Below are positions 17,355 through 28,371 of a stretch of DNA of 64,000 bases, piece after piece; positions within the stretch are counted from its first letter, which is position 1, and each line of letters starts with the position of its first letter. Both the position numbers and the translations under genes were made by a program. The notes under the pieces were generated by a model. The model did no database searches. It saw only the letters and a list, made by a program, of their open reading frames with translations, and had not been told where the DNA came from. The stretch is from assembly GCA_913063155.1 (NCBI GenBank), contig CAJXYU010000001.1:310001-374000 (forward strand), in the 5' to 3' direction. The DNA is from an uncultured Desulfovibrio sp. GTDB lineage: Bacteria > Desulfobacterota > Desulfovibrionia > Desulfovibrionales > Desulfovibrionaceae.

Positions 17355-19250
17355 ATGCTGGATATAATGCGCGAAAACGCTCAGAGCTGGATCATCAAAA
17401 TCCTCTTTGCCATCATCATTCTCGCCTTCGTGCTCACCTTTGGCATCAGCAGTTTCACGGACAAGGGAGATCCCATCTTCGCCTACGTGAACGATGCCCC
17501 CATCACCAGGCAGGAATATGAGGTGACTCTCGCGCGTTTCGTGGAGAACCTTCGCAACAACAAGAACATCACTGCCGAGATGCTGGACAGCCCGCAACTC
17601 AAGGAGATGGTGCTCAGCGACATGATCACCAAGCGCCTGGTGCTGGCCGAAGCCGAACGCCTGGGCATCACGGTTTCCAACGAAGAGCTCTACAAGGCCA
17701 TCAGCGCCATGCCCGCCTTCTGGGGGCCGGGAAACATCTTCGACAAGGACCGCTATGCCGTTGTGCTGCGCGGCAGCCGAACCACGCCCGAGCAGTTCGA
17801 ACGGGAGTTCAAGCAAAAGCTGCTTCAGGGCAAGCTGCAGCGCTTTGTGGCCAAGACCGCCAAAGCAACTCCGGAGCAGGCCCGCTCCATCTACAATTGG
17901 CTGCGCGAAGAAGCCCGCATCAAGTACCTTACGGTCAACCCGGACGACTTCATGAACGTCGCGGTCGTCACCGACGACCAGGTGGCCAAGTTCTACCAGG
18001 ACAACGTGGACCGTTTCCAGAAACCCCAAACCGCTTCCTTTGAATACATTGCCTTCACTCCCGAGCAACTCGCCTCCCAGGAACAGGTTTCCGAGGAGGA
18101 AATGAAGGCCTACTACGATAACCACAAGGACTCCTTCAAGCAGGATGAGCAGGTTTCCGCACGGCACATTCTCATCAAGCTCGACAAGACCGCCTCTCCC
18201 GCGGAAGTGAAGAAGGCCACCGAAAAGATCAAGGGCATCCTGGCCAAGGCCAGGGCCGGCAAGGACTTCGGCAAACTGGCCGAGAAGTACTCCGAGGGCC
18301 CGTCCGCCGCTACCGGCGGCGACCTGGGCTGGTTCGGCCGCGGCGCCATGGTTCCTGCCTTTGAAGAAACCGCCTTCGCCCTCAAAAAGGGTGAGGTATC
18401 CGACCCGGTGCGCACCGAATTCGGTCTGCACATCATCAAGGTGGACGACCGCAAGGCGGCGCGCACTCTGAGCTTCGACAAGGTCAAGAACAGCGTCAAG
18501 GGCATGATCGCCGAGGACAAGGCGTCCGACCGTGTTTCCGACTTGTTGGACGACTCCATGGACCGTCTTTTCTCCGGCATGAGTCTGGACGAGATTGCCA
18601 AGGAACTGAAACTGCGGACCATCAAGACCCCGATGGTCTCCGCGCAGCAGATCCAGCAAGCCTTCGGCATGACCAAGGAAGCTGCCGAGACCCTGTTCTC
18701 TTCGGTTAAAGGCGCCAAGCCCAAAACCCCGTTGAGTATCAAGGGCGGCTACATGCTGGCCGTAAAGTTGGATGATGATCCGTCTGCACCGATTCCCCTG
18801 GAAAAGGTCAAAGCGACCATCGCCGAGAACCTCAGAGCTCAGGAAGCCGCCAAGCTGGCAGAAACCAAGGCCAACGAGATCTTGGCAGGCCTCAACGGCG
18901 ACAAAGCCGCGGAAACCTTGGCCAAGTACAAGAAGGACATCAAAAAGTCCAAGCAGTTCCGCCGCAACACCTCCATCCCGGCTTTGGGTCAGAACCCGCA
19001 ACTCATCGCCGCCGTGTTCGCCGCCAAGGAAAACACCTGGCTGCCTTCAATCTACCGCGTACCGGCCGGTTTCGTCATAGCCAGCCGCACAGAACTGATC
19101 CCGGCTCCGAATGATGCCTGGGAGCAGGAAAAGAACGCCTGGATCAAAACGGCCACGGAACGTTACGAACAGGAAATGTTCCAGTCCTACCTGGCCGACC
19201 TGCGCCAGAACGCCACCGTTGAAATCGTCCGCAAGGACCTCCTCAACTAG
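17355..19250 (+). CDS. ppiD: SurA/PpiD-type membrane-anchored peptidyl-prolyl isomerase
   Basis: This is a periplasmic folding factor tethered to the inner membrane, 631 residues. Residues about 13-32 ([20 protein letters not shown]) form a single transmembrane anchor. A SurA-N-like helical domain follows. One parvulin domain spans about residues 268-365, with ARHILIKLD at its start, [20 protein letters not shown] in the middle and [11 protein letters not shown] at its end. A second divergent domain lies in the C-terminal half. It is closed by a strong terminator. Whether the parvulin domain is catalytically active is not settled by sequence. Confidence 0.92.
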   Translation: MLDIMRENAQSWIIKILFAIIILAFVLTFGISSFTDKGDPIFAYVNDAPITRQEYEVTLARFVENLRNNKNITAEMLDSPQLKEMVLSDMITKRLVLAEAERLGITVSNEELYKAISAMPAFWGPGNIFDKDRYAVVLRGSRTTPEQFEREFKQKLLQGKLQRFVAKTAKATPEQARSIYNWLREEARIKYLTVNPDDFMNVAVVTDDQVAKFYQDNVDRFQKPQTASFEYIAFTPEQLASQEQVSEEEMKAYYDNHKDSFKQDEQVSARHILIKLDKTASPAEVKKATEKIKGILAKARAGKDFGKLAEKYSEGPSAATGGDLGWFGRGAMVPAFEETAFALKKGEVSDPVRTEFGLHIIKVDDRKAARTLSFDKVKNSVKGMIAEDKASDRVSDLLDDSMDRLFSGMSLDEIAKELKLRTIKTPMVSAQQIQQAFGMTKEAAETLFSSVKGAKPKTPLSIKGGYMLAVKLDDDPSAPIPLEKVKATIAENLRAQEAAKLAETKANEILAGLNGDKAAETLAKYKKDIKKSKQFRRNTSIPALGQNPQLIAAVFAAKENTWLPSIYRVPAGFVIASRTELIPAPNDAWEQEKNAWIKTATERYEQEMFQSYLADLRQNATVEIVRKDLLN

Positions 19251-19269
19251 GCGGTCTCCCGAAAGACAC

Positions 19270-19304
19270 AGGCCTGCATCCATGAGGATGCAGGCCTTTT
19301 TTTA
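19270..19304 (+). terminator. Terminator of the acnA-ppiD unit
   Basis: A perfect 12-bp stem (aggcctgcatcc/ggatgcaggcct) with a 4-base loop and seven T residues on the plus strand. Confidence 0.95.
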
Positions 19305-19323
19305 TGCGGCAATTGCCTCGAGA

Positions 19324-22278
19324 TCAGTCGGCAAGCATGACGCAGACGGATTCCCGCCCGTCCACCTTGACCCTGAGAGGCTTTTCCAGGGTGACCCAGG
19401 CCATGAACTCGCCCTCCTGTCGTGAGGGGAGCGAGACGATCCAGTCCCAGTCAAGCCGGCTTTCACCGGTCCGGGGGACCATGACGTAGTTAATGCCCAG
19501 CGTGGTGATATTGTGAAAGAAGTGCGAGCCTTGAGACGGTTCCACCTTGAGTTCGTCGGCCCAGGTTTCAATGATGACCGAAACCCCGGAGATGTCGGCC
19601 CAGCCCACGGGAATGCCCAGCCAGCGATCCGATGACCCCCAGCGCCCCGGCCCGATGAGCAGGTACTTGCGCCCCTCTTCCACCATACGGCGGTTGATTC
19701 TGCCTATTTCCCGGGCGATTTGCTCGGTCCTGCCTACGTCGAAGACATCCGGGCGCACATAGACGATATCCATGATGCCCGTCTTCTCGGCGTTGCCCAG
19801 GGCGTGTTCGGAGTAGCAGAAGGCACGCTCCCTTTCTTCCGGCTCGATGGCCACCTGATGCAGATCGGCCAGAGCGCTCATGGGCCGCACTTGCAGAAGG
19901 GAGAATATAGGCTTGCGGCCGTCCCGGTACATGTTCACCGCAAACTCGATTTCCACTGGGCCGCCCATGGCCTCCTTGGCCACTTCCAGCACGGCGCCCA
20001 GCACTTCGGCCAGTGGGATGGCCTTGTGCTTGAGCACCGGCGCGAAGACCATGACCTTGGGCCCGTCGATGGAGGCGGTGTCGCGCAGGATGTCCTGATC
20101 GGGCAGATAGGTGGAAGCCAGCATGCCCAAGGGACCGTCCGGTTCGGCGTCGGCCACGTCTCGACGGACCAGATTCTCGCCCGTTCGGACCCGCTGAATG
20201 CCGCATTCGCCGGGCATGTGCAGACTGTAAAAATTGTTCTGGGCATTTTTGAGAGTCTCCTCCATGTCGGGACACTGAGGCAGCACCTTAGGATAACGAG
20301 GAGAGAATCGCAGGCACTTTTCTCCGTCCACCACGGTCTTCCCCAGGCCCATGGCCACGGTGGCCACCCCTTCTTCCGGTTTCATCCGCCCAAAGGGATA
20401 GTAGTTGTAGGATTGGGCGACTCCGCCGATGGCCGGGTAGAAATGATCGCCGTAACGCTCGCCCACAATCTGCTGGATGATGACTCCCATGCGCTCCTCG
20501 TCGGTGCGCAGATTCACACGCTTGGAAAACGCCTTGGGCGCCTTGAAATAAGTGGAGGCGAAAACCATCTTCACGGCGTGAACGAGCTGCTCCAGGCGGC
20601 AGTCGATGTCCGAATGATCGTTGGGCAGCATGTAGGTGGAGTAGAGCCCTGCGTAGGCCTGGAACTGGGCGTCTTCCAGCAGGCTTGAGGAGCGCACGGC
20701 CAAGGGATAGCGGATCTCCATGAGATAGGCCCGAAGCTGGTCCACGATCCATGAGGGCATTTCCGCCAGCCCGAAAATGCGCGCCACCTCCTCATCTTCC
20801 ACCTCTCTGTCCGCCAGGTACTTGAGATCGTTGAAAGTCACGAACTCGTCAAAGCACTGGGTGGCCATGGTCAGGGATTTGGGGGCTGAAACCTCGATAC
20901 GATCCCCGAAATCCTCCTCCAGGTTGCCTGCCCGGTCCAGCAGTGCGAACAGAAAGGCCAGGCCGCGCGCCTTGCCGCCGAGGGACCCCTCTCCGATCTT
21001 CATGAAATCCGTGACCGGGTCAAAATTGACGGGACTGAAATTGACGATGACCCCCTTCTGACGCTCGGTGCGCCGCCGTTTGAGGTCGTTAACCAGATAT
21101 TCCCGCATGGCGCTCACGTCCGCAAAGTCCTGTTCTGTGAGGGGACGCACCCCGCAGGCCAGATTGAATTCGGTACGGGCGAAAAACCAGCGCGAAAAAT
21201 CATTGCTTCGACAGTGGCGCAGAAACACGTCGTCCGGAACCACGCCCAAGAGCTTTTCCAGGGCGTAGAGACTGCTCGCCCGGGCAACCTCGCTGCCGTC
21301 CGGCGTGCGGAAGATGAAATCGCCGAATCCAAGTTGGTCGGAGACGAACCTCTGTACCTCCGCCAACAATAATGGCGAGTTCTTGTCCACGAAAAAAGTC
21401 GGGATATCCCGGGCCTTTTCCTTGTTCAAGGACTCGTTGCTGGCCATGAGCAGCGGAATGTCCTGCCTGAGACCTTTGACCTCCTTGAGGAACCTGACCC
21501 CGGCTTCGGGGTGTTTGGCGCCTCCCATAGGGAAGCGGACGTCCGAAATAACACCCTGCACGAACTCCTCATAGGTGTTGAACAATTCCATGGCCTTTTC
21601 ATAGGTCTCGGCCAGAAGAATCTTGGGGCGGGCGCGCATGGTCAGAAGCCTGTGCTCCTGGTTGAGCCCCGCCTCAATGACTTTCTGCGTCTGGAGCACC
21701 AACTCCTTGTACAGGATGGGCAACATGGAAGAAATGTAACGCGGAGAGTCCTCCACGAAAATGATGACCCTGATACCCGTGGAACGAGTGTCGAAATCCA
21801 CGTTCCAGCCGTCCTCGGTCAGTTTGACCAGGGCCACCAGGAGATCCGCATCCCCGGACCAGACAAAGTGGCGGTCGAACCACGGCGGCCTGCCTTCCGG
21901 AAAGTCCACATCCCTGTGGGTCAGCAGAATGATGGGCATTTCCGGATCCTTCTCTTTGATGGCCCGGCCCGAGTTCACGCCCTCCAGATCCGCCAACTGA
22001 GGCATGTGGATGACCAAATCAAATCGGCGCTCGCCGAGCTTGTCCAGGGCTTCTTCCACCGAGGAAACCCAGGTCAGCCGGGGCGGGTGGCTCAGGTTCA
22101 GCCCTCGGTATTCGCTGACGATACGCTCGGACAGTTTGCAGTCCTCCTCCATGACCCATGCGTCGTATGGGGTGGAAATAAGCAGGATGTCGCGCACTTT
22201 CCTGGCCATGAGATCATGGTAGGTTCTGAATTTCGCGTCGGTGCCGCCAATGGCGCAGAAGTCCCAACCTCGAATCAT
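19324..22278 (-). CDS. Response-regulator/PEP-synthase-like fusion protein
   Basis: This 984-residue soluble protein has an unusual architecture. Residues about 28-155 look like a receiver domain lacking the acceptor aspartate (FDLVIHMPQ has His91 at that position). Residues about 168-312 form a second receiver-like domain with an intact acidic pair (E176, D177), acceptor D246 in ISDVRFP, and K299. From about residue 425 to 800 it matches the ATP-binding N-terminal domain of PEP synthase/pyruvate phosphate dikinase: GEGSLGGKARGLAFL, YPLAVRSSSLLEDAQFQ, VAMGLGKTVVDG and LLQVRPM. The swivelling phosphohistidine motif and the PEP-binding barrel are absent. Instead there is a roughly 180-residue tail with LLIGPGRWGSSDRWLG. 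It lies 75 bases after gdhA. The phosphoryl acceptor, if any, is unknown. Confidence 0.8.
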   Translation of the reverse strand: MIRGWDFCAIGGTDAKFRTYHDLMARKVRDILLISTPYDAWVMEEDCKLSERIVSEYRGLNLSHPPRLTWVSSVEEALDKLGERRFDLVIHMPQLADLEGVNSGRAIKEKDPEMPIILLTHRDVDFPEGRPPWFDRHFVWSGDADLLVALVKLTEDGWNVDFDTRSTGIRVIIFVEDSPRYISSMLPILYKELVLQTQKVIEAGLNQEHRLLTMRARPKILLAETYEKAMELFNTYEEFVQGVISDVRFPMGGAKHPEAGVRFLKEVKGLRQDIPLLMASNESLNKEKARDIPTFFVDKNSPLLLAEVQRFVSDQLGFGDFIFRTPDGSEVARASSLYALEKLLGVVPDDVFLRHCRSNDFSRWFFARTEFNLACGVRPLTEQDFADVSAMREYLVNDLKRRRTERQKGVIVNFSPVNFDPVTDFMKIGEGSLGGKARGLAFLFALLDRAGNLEEDFGDRIEVSAPKSLTMATQCFDEFVTFNDLKYLADREVEDEEVARIFGLAEMPSWIVDQLRAYLMEIRYPLAVRSSSLLEDAQFQAYAGLYSTYMLPNDHSDIDCRLEQLVHAVKMVFASTYFKAPKAFSKRVNLRTDEERMGVIIQQIVGERYGDHFYPAIGGVAQSYNYYPFGRMKPEEGVATVAMGLGKTVVDGEKCLRFSPRYPKVLPQCPDMEETLKNAQNNFYSLHMPGECGIQRVRTGENLVRRDVADAEPDGPLGMLASTYLPDQDILRDTASIDGPKVMVFAPVLKHKAIPLAEVLGAVLEVAKEAMGGPVEIEFAVNMYRDGRKPIFSLLQVRPMSALADLHQVAIEPEERERAFCYSEHALGNAEKTGIMDIVYVRPDVFDVGRTEQIAREIGRINRRMVEEGRKYLLIGPGRWGSSDRWLGIPVGWADISGVSVIIETWADELKVEPSQGSHFFHNITTLGINYVMVPRTGESRLDWDWIVSLPSRQEGEFMAWVTLEKPLRVKVDGRESVCVMLAD

Positions 22279-22353
22279 GGGTACCGCCTCTGGGAGTGCA
22301 GCGGGGACGGCCGAAGCCGTCCCCGAAGGTATCTGGGTATGGAGATTATGACA

Positions 22354-24087
<1,734 letters not shown>

Positions 24088-24570
24088 TCAGAAATCAACG
24101 GTAAGGAATTGACAGTCCATGGACTTGTCGTCATGGACTGTGATGAGAGCCAGTGAGCCCGACTCTCCGAAGCTGCCGGGGTTGCAGAGTTGCACGCCCT
24201 CCACCACAGACCAGTCCCGCTTATGGGTATGCCCGTAGCAGACCAGGTCGTATTCGGGACCGAATGCTTGGGCCACCTTGGAGGGAACCTGCGGACGCGG
24301 CCCCCAGCCATGGGTCAGCCCCACTTTCAGACCGCCAATGTCCAGAGTGACCATAGGGTCCACCATGTCCGCAAGCTGCGGGTCCCAGTCGCAGTTGCCC
24401 CGAACCGCATGAAAGCTGGGATGCTGCAGGAAGAAACTCCAGCAGTCAAAAGAAGTGATGTCGCCGCAATGCAACAGAAAATCCGCCGGCTCAAGCCAGG
24501 TCTTGTAGACCGACTCAAGTCCGGCGGGACAATGCTTGAAATGGGTGTCTGAAATGACCGCGATCTTCAT
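24088..24570 (-). CDS. YfcE/MJ0936-family metallophosphoesterase
   Basis: This small cytoplasmic two-metal phosphoesterase has 160 residues. The metal motifs are in order: SDTH (residues 8-11), HCGDIT, GNCDWD, THGWG and GHTHKRD. These are the complete set for the calcineurin-like fold. The substrate is unknown; relatives act on phosphodiesters. It follows mlaA by only 8 bases and appears to be the last gene of that unit. Confidence 0.88.
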   Translation of the reverse strand: MKIAVISDTHFKHCPAGLESVYKTWLEPADFLLHCGDITSFDCWSFFLQHPSFHAVRGNCDWDPQLADMVDPMVTLDIGGLKVGLTHGWGPRPQVPSKVAQAFGPEYDLVCYGHTHKRDWSVVEGVQLCNPGSFGESGSLALITVHDDKSMDCQFLTVDF

Positions 24571-24578
24571 GCGGCCGG

Positions 24579-25370
24579 TTATTCGCTGACCTTCTTGGCG
24601 CGCAGCTTGATGTAGGCATCACGGACTGCGGCGTATGGATCTATGGAGCTTTCGGTCAGGGACTCGTACCGTCCGATCTCGAAGGTGAGCCTGTTGATAC
24701 GGTCGTAGGATTTGGCCGCAACAGACCAGTACCAGGGGTTCAGATAACTGGTGGGTGTCAGGAAATAATCGCCTACGGAACCCACACTGTCACGCAATGT
24801 GCTGGGCCCGAGGAACGGCCATACCAGATAGGGCCCATTGCCGATTCCCCACCTGCCGAAGGACTGCCCCATGTCCTCGTCGCCCGTGGCGATGGGACGA
24901 ACCGTGGCGCGGCCTTCTGTCAGGTCGGCCACACCGGCCAGGCCGATGGTGGAGTTGATGATGAACTTGGAAGTCTCCATGCCGGCCGAGTCGAACTTGC
25001 CCTGCATGATGCAACCCACGAAGCGGACCGGGAACATGAGGTTGTGAAAGAAATTCCTGACCCAGGTACGCGGTCGCTCAGGAATGATAAAGGAATATCC
25101 CTGGGCAATGGGCTTGAACACGCCGTGATACATGGCGTCGTTGAAAGTGTACCAGAAGTAGTTCCAGCCTTTGAGCGGGTCACTGATCTGAACGTCTTCC
25201 TGCCCCAGCTTCTCGGTGATGAGTTTACCGGAGTCGTCCCAGATCTCGTCGTCGTCGAACTGGGCGATCTGCATTCCCCCTGCAGGCCCGGTTCCATCTG
25301 CGGCCATGGCCGGAGCTGCCCCCAGCAACAGCGCGGCCACCAGCATCGCGAACAAAACTTCTATGCGCAT
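24579..25370 (-). CDS. mlaA: MlaA/VacJ-family phospholipid-transport protein
   Basis: MlaA is the outer-membrane component that removes phospholipids from the outer leaflet and hands them to MlaC. The 263-residue protein has DPLKGWNYFWYTFNDAMYHG, then PERPRTWVRNFFHNLMFPVR and FGRWGIGNGPYLVWPFLGPS, all characteristic. The N-terminus is a signal peptide ending AAPAMA|AD. No lipobox cysteine is visible, unlike enteric MlaA, which is a lipoprotein. I chose the ATG giving MRIEVLFAML; an earlier in-frame codon adds only eight polar residues. It is downstream of mlaC in the same unit. Confidence 0.93.
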   Translation of the reverse strand: MRIEVLFAMLVAALLLGAAPAMAADGTGPAGGMQIAQFDDDEIWDDSGKLITEKLGQEDVQISDPLKGWNYFWYTFNDAMYHGVFKPIAQGYSFIIPERPRTWVRNFFHNLMFPVRFVGCIMQGKFDSAGMETSKFIINSTIGLAGVADLTEGRATVRPIATGDEDMGQSFGRWGIGNGPYLVWPFLGPSTLRDSVGSVGDYFLTPTSYLNPWYWSVAAKSYDRINRLTFEIGRYESLTESSIDPYAAVRDAYIKLRAKKVSE

Positions 25371-25400
25371 ATCCTCTCCCCGTGGGATTTCCAAACCCGA

Positions 25401-26036
25401 TTATTCTGGATCCGCAACCTTGCCCGATTCGAGCGCGGAAACTTTTTTCTTAAGTCTTTCAACGAGTTCTTCGAGGCTACTCTTTTGAAGAATCTCGTTG
25501 AACTGCTGACGGTAGTTCTTCACCAGACTGATGTTTTCACCGATGACATCATACACCAGCCAGCGGTTTTCCCGCTTTATCAGTTTGTAATTAACCGAAT
25601 AGACACTATCCTTGGCTTGGACGTTCGTCAAGACCATTGCTCTGTTGCCTTTGACAAGCTCCTTTGTGAACTCGACTTTTTCGTCATGATATTGACGAAT
25701 CTTCTGCAGATAGGTCAATTCGAGCAATTTGCGAAAGGTCTGGACGAATTCGGTGCGCTGTCCCTCGCTCATGTCCAGCCAGGGCTTGCCCACGGCGCGT
25801 TTGGTCAATTCATCGAAAGCGAAGTAATTGCCAGCCATCTCACTGAGTTCCTCGATGGCCTCCCGCTTGCCGCTCTCCGTGTTGACTTTGGGGTCCTTGA
25901 GGACGGCAACGATCTTGTCGATGCCTTCCTCAAGCGTCTCGGTCGGGGTCATGTCCGCACCGGCCACGCCGACAGTTCCCAGGGACAGCCCCACGGCCAG
26001 TACCAGAACAGACAGGATGGAATATATTCTCTTCAC
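25401..26036 (-). CDS. mlaC: MlaC/Ttg2D-family periplasmic phospholipid-binding protein
   Basis: MlaC shuttles phospholipid between the outer-membrane MlaA and inner-membrane MlaFEDB complexes. From a GTG start the protein has 211 residues with a signal peptide ending TVGVAGA. The mature part has KRAVGKPWLDMSEGQRTEFV and FRKLLELTYLQKI, typical of the family. The GTG at 26036 has GGAG six bases upstream and lies just after the mlaD stop; an ATG at 26069 would overlap mlaD and has no such site. Confidence 0.92.
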   Translation of the reverse strand: MKRIYSILSVLVLAVGLSLGTVGVAGADMTPTETLEEGIDKIVAVLKDPKVNTESGKREAIEELSEMAGNYFAFDELTKRAVGKPWLDMSEGQRTEFVQTFRKLLELTYLQKIRQYHDEKVEFTKELVKGNRAMVLTNVQAKDSVYSVNYKLIKRENRWLVYDVIGENISLVKNYRQQFNEILQKSSLEELVERLKKKVSALESGKVADPE

Positions 26037-26049
26037 ACTTTTCTCCACG

Positions 26050-26496
26050 TTATACAGAGCCGACCGCAAATTTGCTGATCAGATCTTCGAGATCGATAGC
26101 CGGCTGCGTATCAAAGAGCGTGTCCCCATCTTCAACGGGGTCGCCGACGCCTCCGGGTGAAATACTGACATATTTGTCACCAATAAGTCCGCTGGTTTTG
26201 ATAGAAGCTATGGCATCGTCTGTCAACTTGACGTCCTTGCGGATCATCAACTCCAGGTGGGCCATACCGTCCTTCTGATTCAGGCTGATGCTCTTCACAA
26301 AGCCCACTTCCACGCCGTAAACCTGGATGGGTGCATTGACCTTCAGGCCTGCAACATTGGTGAAGTCCGCCTTGAGCATGTAATACTGATCCGAAAACAG
26401 GGTCACGTTGCCAAGTTTGATGCTCATGTAGGCCATGGCGACGATTCCCAGGAAAACGAAAATGCCGACAGCGGTCTGCTTGTTGTACTTTCTCAT
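26050..26496 (-). CDS. mlaD: MlaD-family MCE-domain protein
   Basis: MlaD is anchored in the inner membrane and forms a hexameric MCE ring that passes lipid to the MlaFE transporter. The 148-residue protein has an N-terminal transmembrane helix (about residues 9-25) and one MCE domain: FTNVAGLKVNAPIQVYGVEV followed by GLIGDKYVSISPGG. It is the normal MlaD length. It lies 29 bases after mlaF. Confidence 0.95.
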   Translation of the reverse strand: MRKYNKQTAVGIFVFLGIVAMAYMSIKLGNVTLFSDQYYMLKADFTNVAGLKVNAPIQVYGVEVGFVKSISLNQKDGMAHLELMIRKDVKLTDDAIASIKTSGLIGDKYVSISPGGVGDPVEDGDTLFDTQPAIDLEDLISKFAVGSV

Positions 26497-26525
26497 GATT
26501 CCTCGCTCTTCCCCTTCTTTGGAAC

Positions 26526-27353
26526 CTACCCCTCGTCCAGGAGTTGCGTGCAGTTGAGTTTCATCTTGGTGCGGTCAATGGGCGGCATGGTCAGCCGCGG
26601 CGTGTCCCGCTCGTGGGCCTTGCGATCCAGGAACCTGCGCAAATACGGGTCCTGCTGTTTTTCCAGCTCTTCCACCGTGCCCTGGAACAGGCACCTGCCG
26701 TCTCCCAGCACCACGACATAATCGGCGATGGAGCGCATGCTGGCCAAGTCATGGGTCACCACCACCATGGTCATGTCGAAATGGCCCATCATTTCCAGCA
26801 ACAACTGGTCCAGCTCGGCGGACATGACCGGATCCAGGCCCGATGTGGGCTCGTCGCAGAAAAGCACCTGAGGATCCATGACCAGGGCCCTGGCAAGTCC
26901 GGCCCTCTTGCGCATGCCGCCTGAGAGTTCATTGGGATACAAGTCCAAGGCATGTCCGAGGCCCACCAGTTCCAACTTATGCCGTACGATGTCCCTGATC
27001 CGGGATTCCTTGAGACTGGTATGCTCACGCAACGGCAGGGCCACGTTGTCCACAAGGCGCAGGGAGCCGAGCAATGCACCGTCCTGGAACAGGACGCCCA
27101 TGCGTTGCCGCAGGCAGCGAAAGGCCTTGCCTGAAAGGGAAAACACATCGTGCCCGCCGATACGGATGCTGCCCTCTATGGGGGCGTTCAGCCGGAGAAT
27201 ATGTTTCAACAGAGTGGACTTGCCGCACCCGGAGCCGCCGACCACCATGGTCAGCTTGCCGCCGGGAATCTCGATATTCATATCGCTGACCACAGGGTTT
27301 CCCGAGTAGCCGACGGTCAGATTCTTCAGTTCTATTCCTGGTGCAGTCGTCAT
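26526..27353 (-). CDS. mlaF: Mla phospholipid transporter ATPase MlaF
   Basis: This is the cytoplasmic ATPase of the MlaFEDB lipid transporter, 275 residues. It shows Walker A GGSGCGKST, signature LSGGMRKRAGLARAL, Walker B VLFCDEPTSGLDP and switch VTHDLASM. The C-terminal tail beyond about residue 240 is basic and family-typical. It lies 10 bases after mlaE. Confidence 0.95.
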   Translation of the reverse strand: MTTAPGIELKNLTVGYSGNPVVSDMNIEIPGGKLTMVVGGSGCGKSTLLKHILRLNAPIEGSIRIGGHDVFSLSGKAFRCLRQRMGVLFQDGALLGSLRLVDNVALPLREHTSLKESRIRDIVRHKLELVGLGHALDLYPNELSGGMRKRAGLARALVMDPQVLFCDEPTSGLDPVMSAELDQLLLEMMGHFDMTMVVVTHDLASMRSIADYVVVLGDGRCLFQGTVEELEKQQDPYLRRFLDRKAHERDTPRLTMPPIDRTKMKLNCTQLLDEG

Positions 27354-27363
27354 GGGTCCGTCC

Positions 27364-28167
27364 TTACCACAGCAGGGAAGTCAGAATGTAATCGGCCATG
27401 AGGATGATGACGCAGGACTTGACCACCGCATTGGTGGTGGACTGGCTGACGCCTTCAGGCCCGGCATGGCCGCGGGTGTGCGTGTAGTAGCCTTCATAGC
27501 AGCAAATGGTGCAGACGAGCACGCCGAACATCAGGGCCTTGAGAAAACCGCCGTAGATGTCGTCCCAACTCAGGGCCGCCTCCACCCGGTACCAGTAGAC
27601 TCCGGCGTTGGCCCCCAGAAGCTTGACCCCGGTCAACCATCCGCCGGTGATGGCGATGAGGTTGAAGAGCGCGGTCAGAATGGGGAAGCTGATGATGCTT
27701 GCCGCCATCTTGGGCGCCACCAGATAACGCATGGGGTTGATGTCCATAATGGTCAGGGCGTCGATCTGCTCGGAGATGCGCATGACCCCGATCTCCGCGG
27801 TCATGGCCGATCCGGCCCGGCCCGTAAGCATGATGGCGGTGAGTACGGGAGCGAGTTCGCGGACCATGGACAGGGCCACGCCGGTTCCCAGGAAGCCGTC
27901 CGCGCCGAACACGGACAGGGCGAAGTAGAGCTGCATGCCCATGACCATGCCCGTAAACAGCCCGATGAGGGCGATGACGCTGATGGACTGGAATCCGATG
28001 AAATATATCTGGCGAACGGTTTTGGCAAACTGCCCCCATCCGGCGAACATGAGCCGGACGGAGTCCAGAAAGAAAATGAACAATGCGCCCATTTCTTCCA
28101 ACACGTGAAGGCAGACAGTGCCAAGTGCATTGAAGGGGGTCGCCACACCCTCTAAAACTCGCGACAT
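27364..28167 (-). CDS. mlaE: Mla phospholipid transporter permease MlaE
   Basis: This is the inner-membrane permease of the Mla system, 267 residues with five or six hydrophobic segments. Family segments include GLFTGMVMGMQLYFAL, ELAPVLTAIMLTGRAGSAMT and EIGVMRISEQIDALTIM. ATG at 28167 has AGGGAAGGA just upstream; a longer frame to 28221 has no ribosome binding site. It is the first gene of the mlaEFDCA unit. No separate MlaB (STAS) gene is adjacent. Confidence 0.94.
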   Translation of the reverse strand: MSRVLEGVATPFNALGTVCLHVLEEMGALFIFFLDSVRLMFAGWGQFAKTVRQIYFIGFQSISVIALIGLFTGMVMGMQLYFALSVFGADGFLGTGVALSMVRELAPVLTAIMLTGRAGSAMTAEIGVMRISEQIDALTIMDINPMRYLVAPKMAASIISFPILTALFNLIAITGGWLTGVKLLGANAGVYWYRVEAALSWDDIYGGFLKALMFGVLVCTICCYEGYYTHTRGHAGPEGVSQSTTNAVVKSCVIILMADYILTSLLW

Positions 28168-28288
28168 GAAATCCTTCCCTGGATTAAAGAATCGAACGCG
28201 CTTTTCCAAGCTCCCCAGCATAACGCGATTCGACGACTTACCCTTTGACGCCGGTTACAGCACCCGCAGACCGACGAATAACCAGTTA

Positions 28289-28307
28289 GTCACTTACAAA
28301 AAGTGAC
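28289..28307. repeat. Inverted repeat upstream of mlaE
   Basis: A perfect 7-bp inverted repeat (gtcactt/aagtgac) with a 5-base spacer lies about 120 bases before mlaE. A minus-strand TATAAT lies at 28340-28345, so the repeat is downstream of a possible promoter and could be an operator. It has no T-run for termination. Confidence 0.4.
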
Positions 28308-28371
28308 GAAAAACGGCAAGGGGTGTAGATAACTATAACATTATACCAACACTTTTTTACAACTCGCCCGC

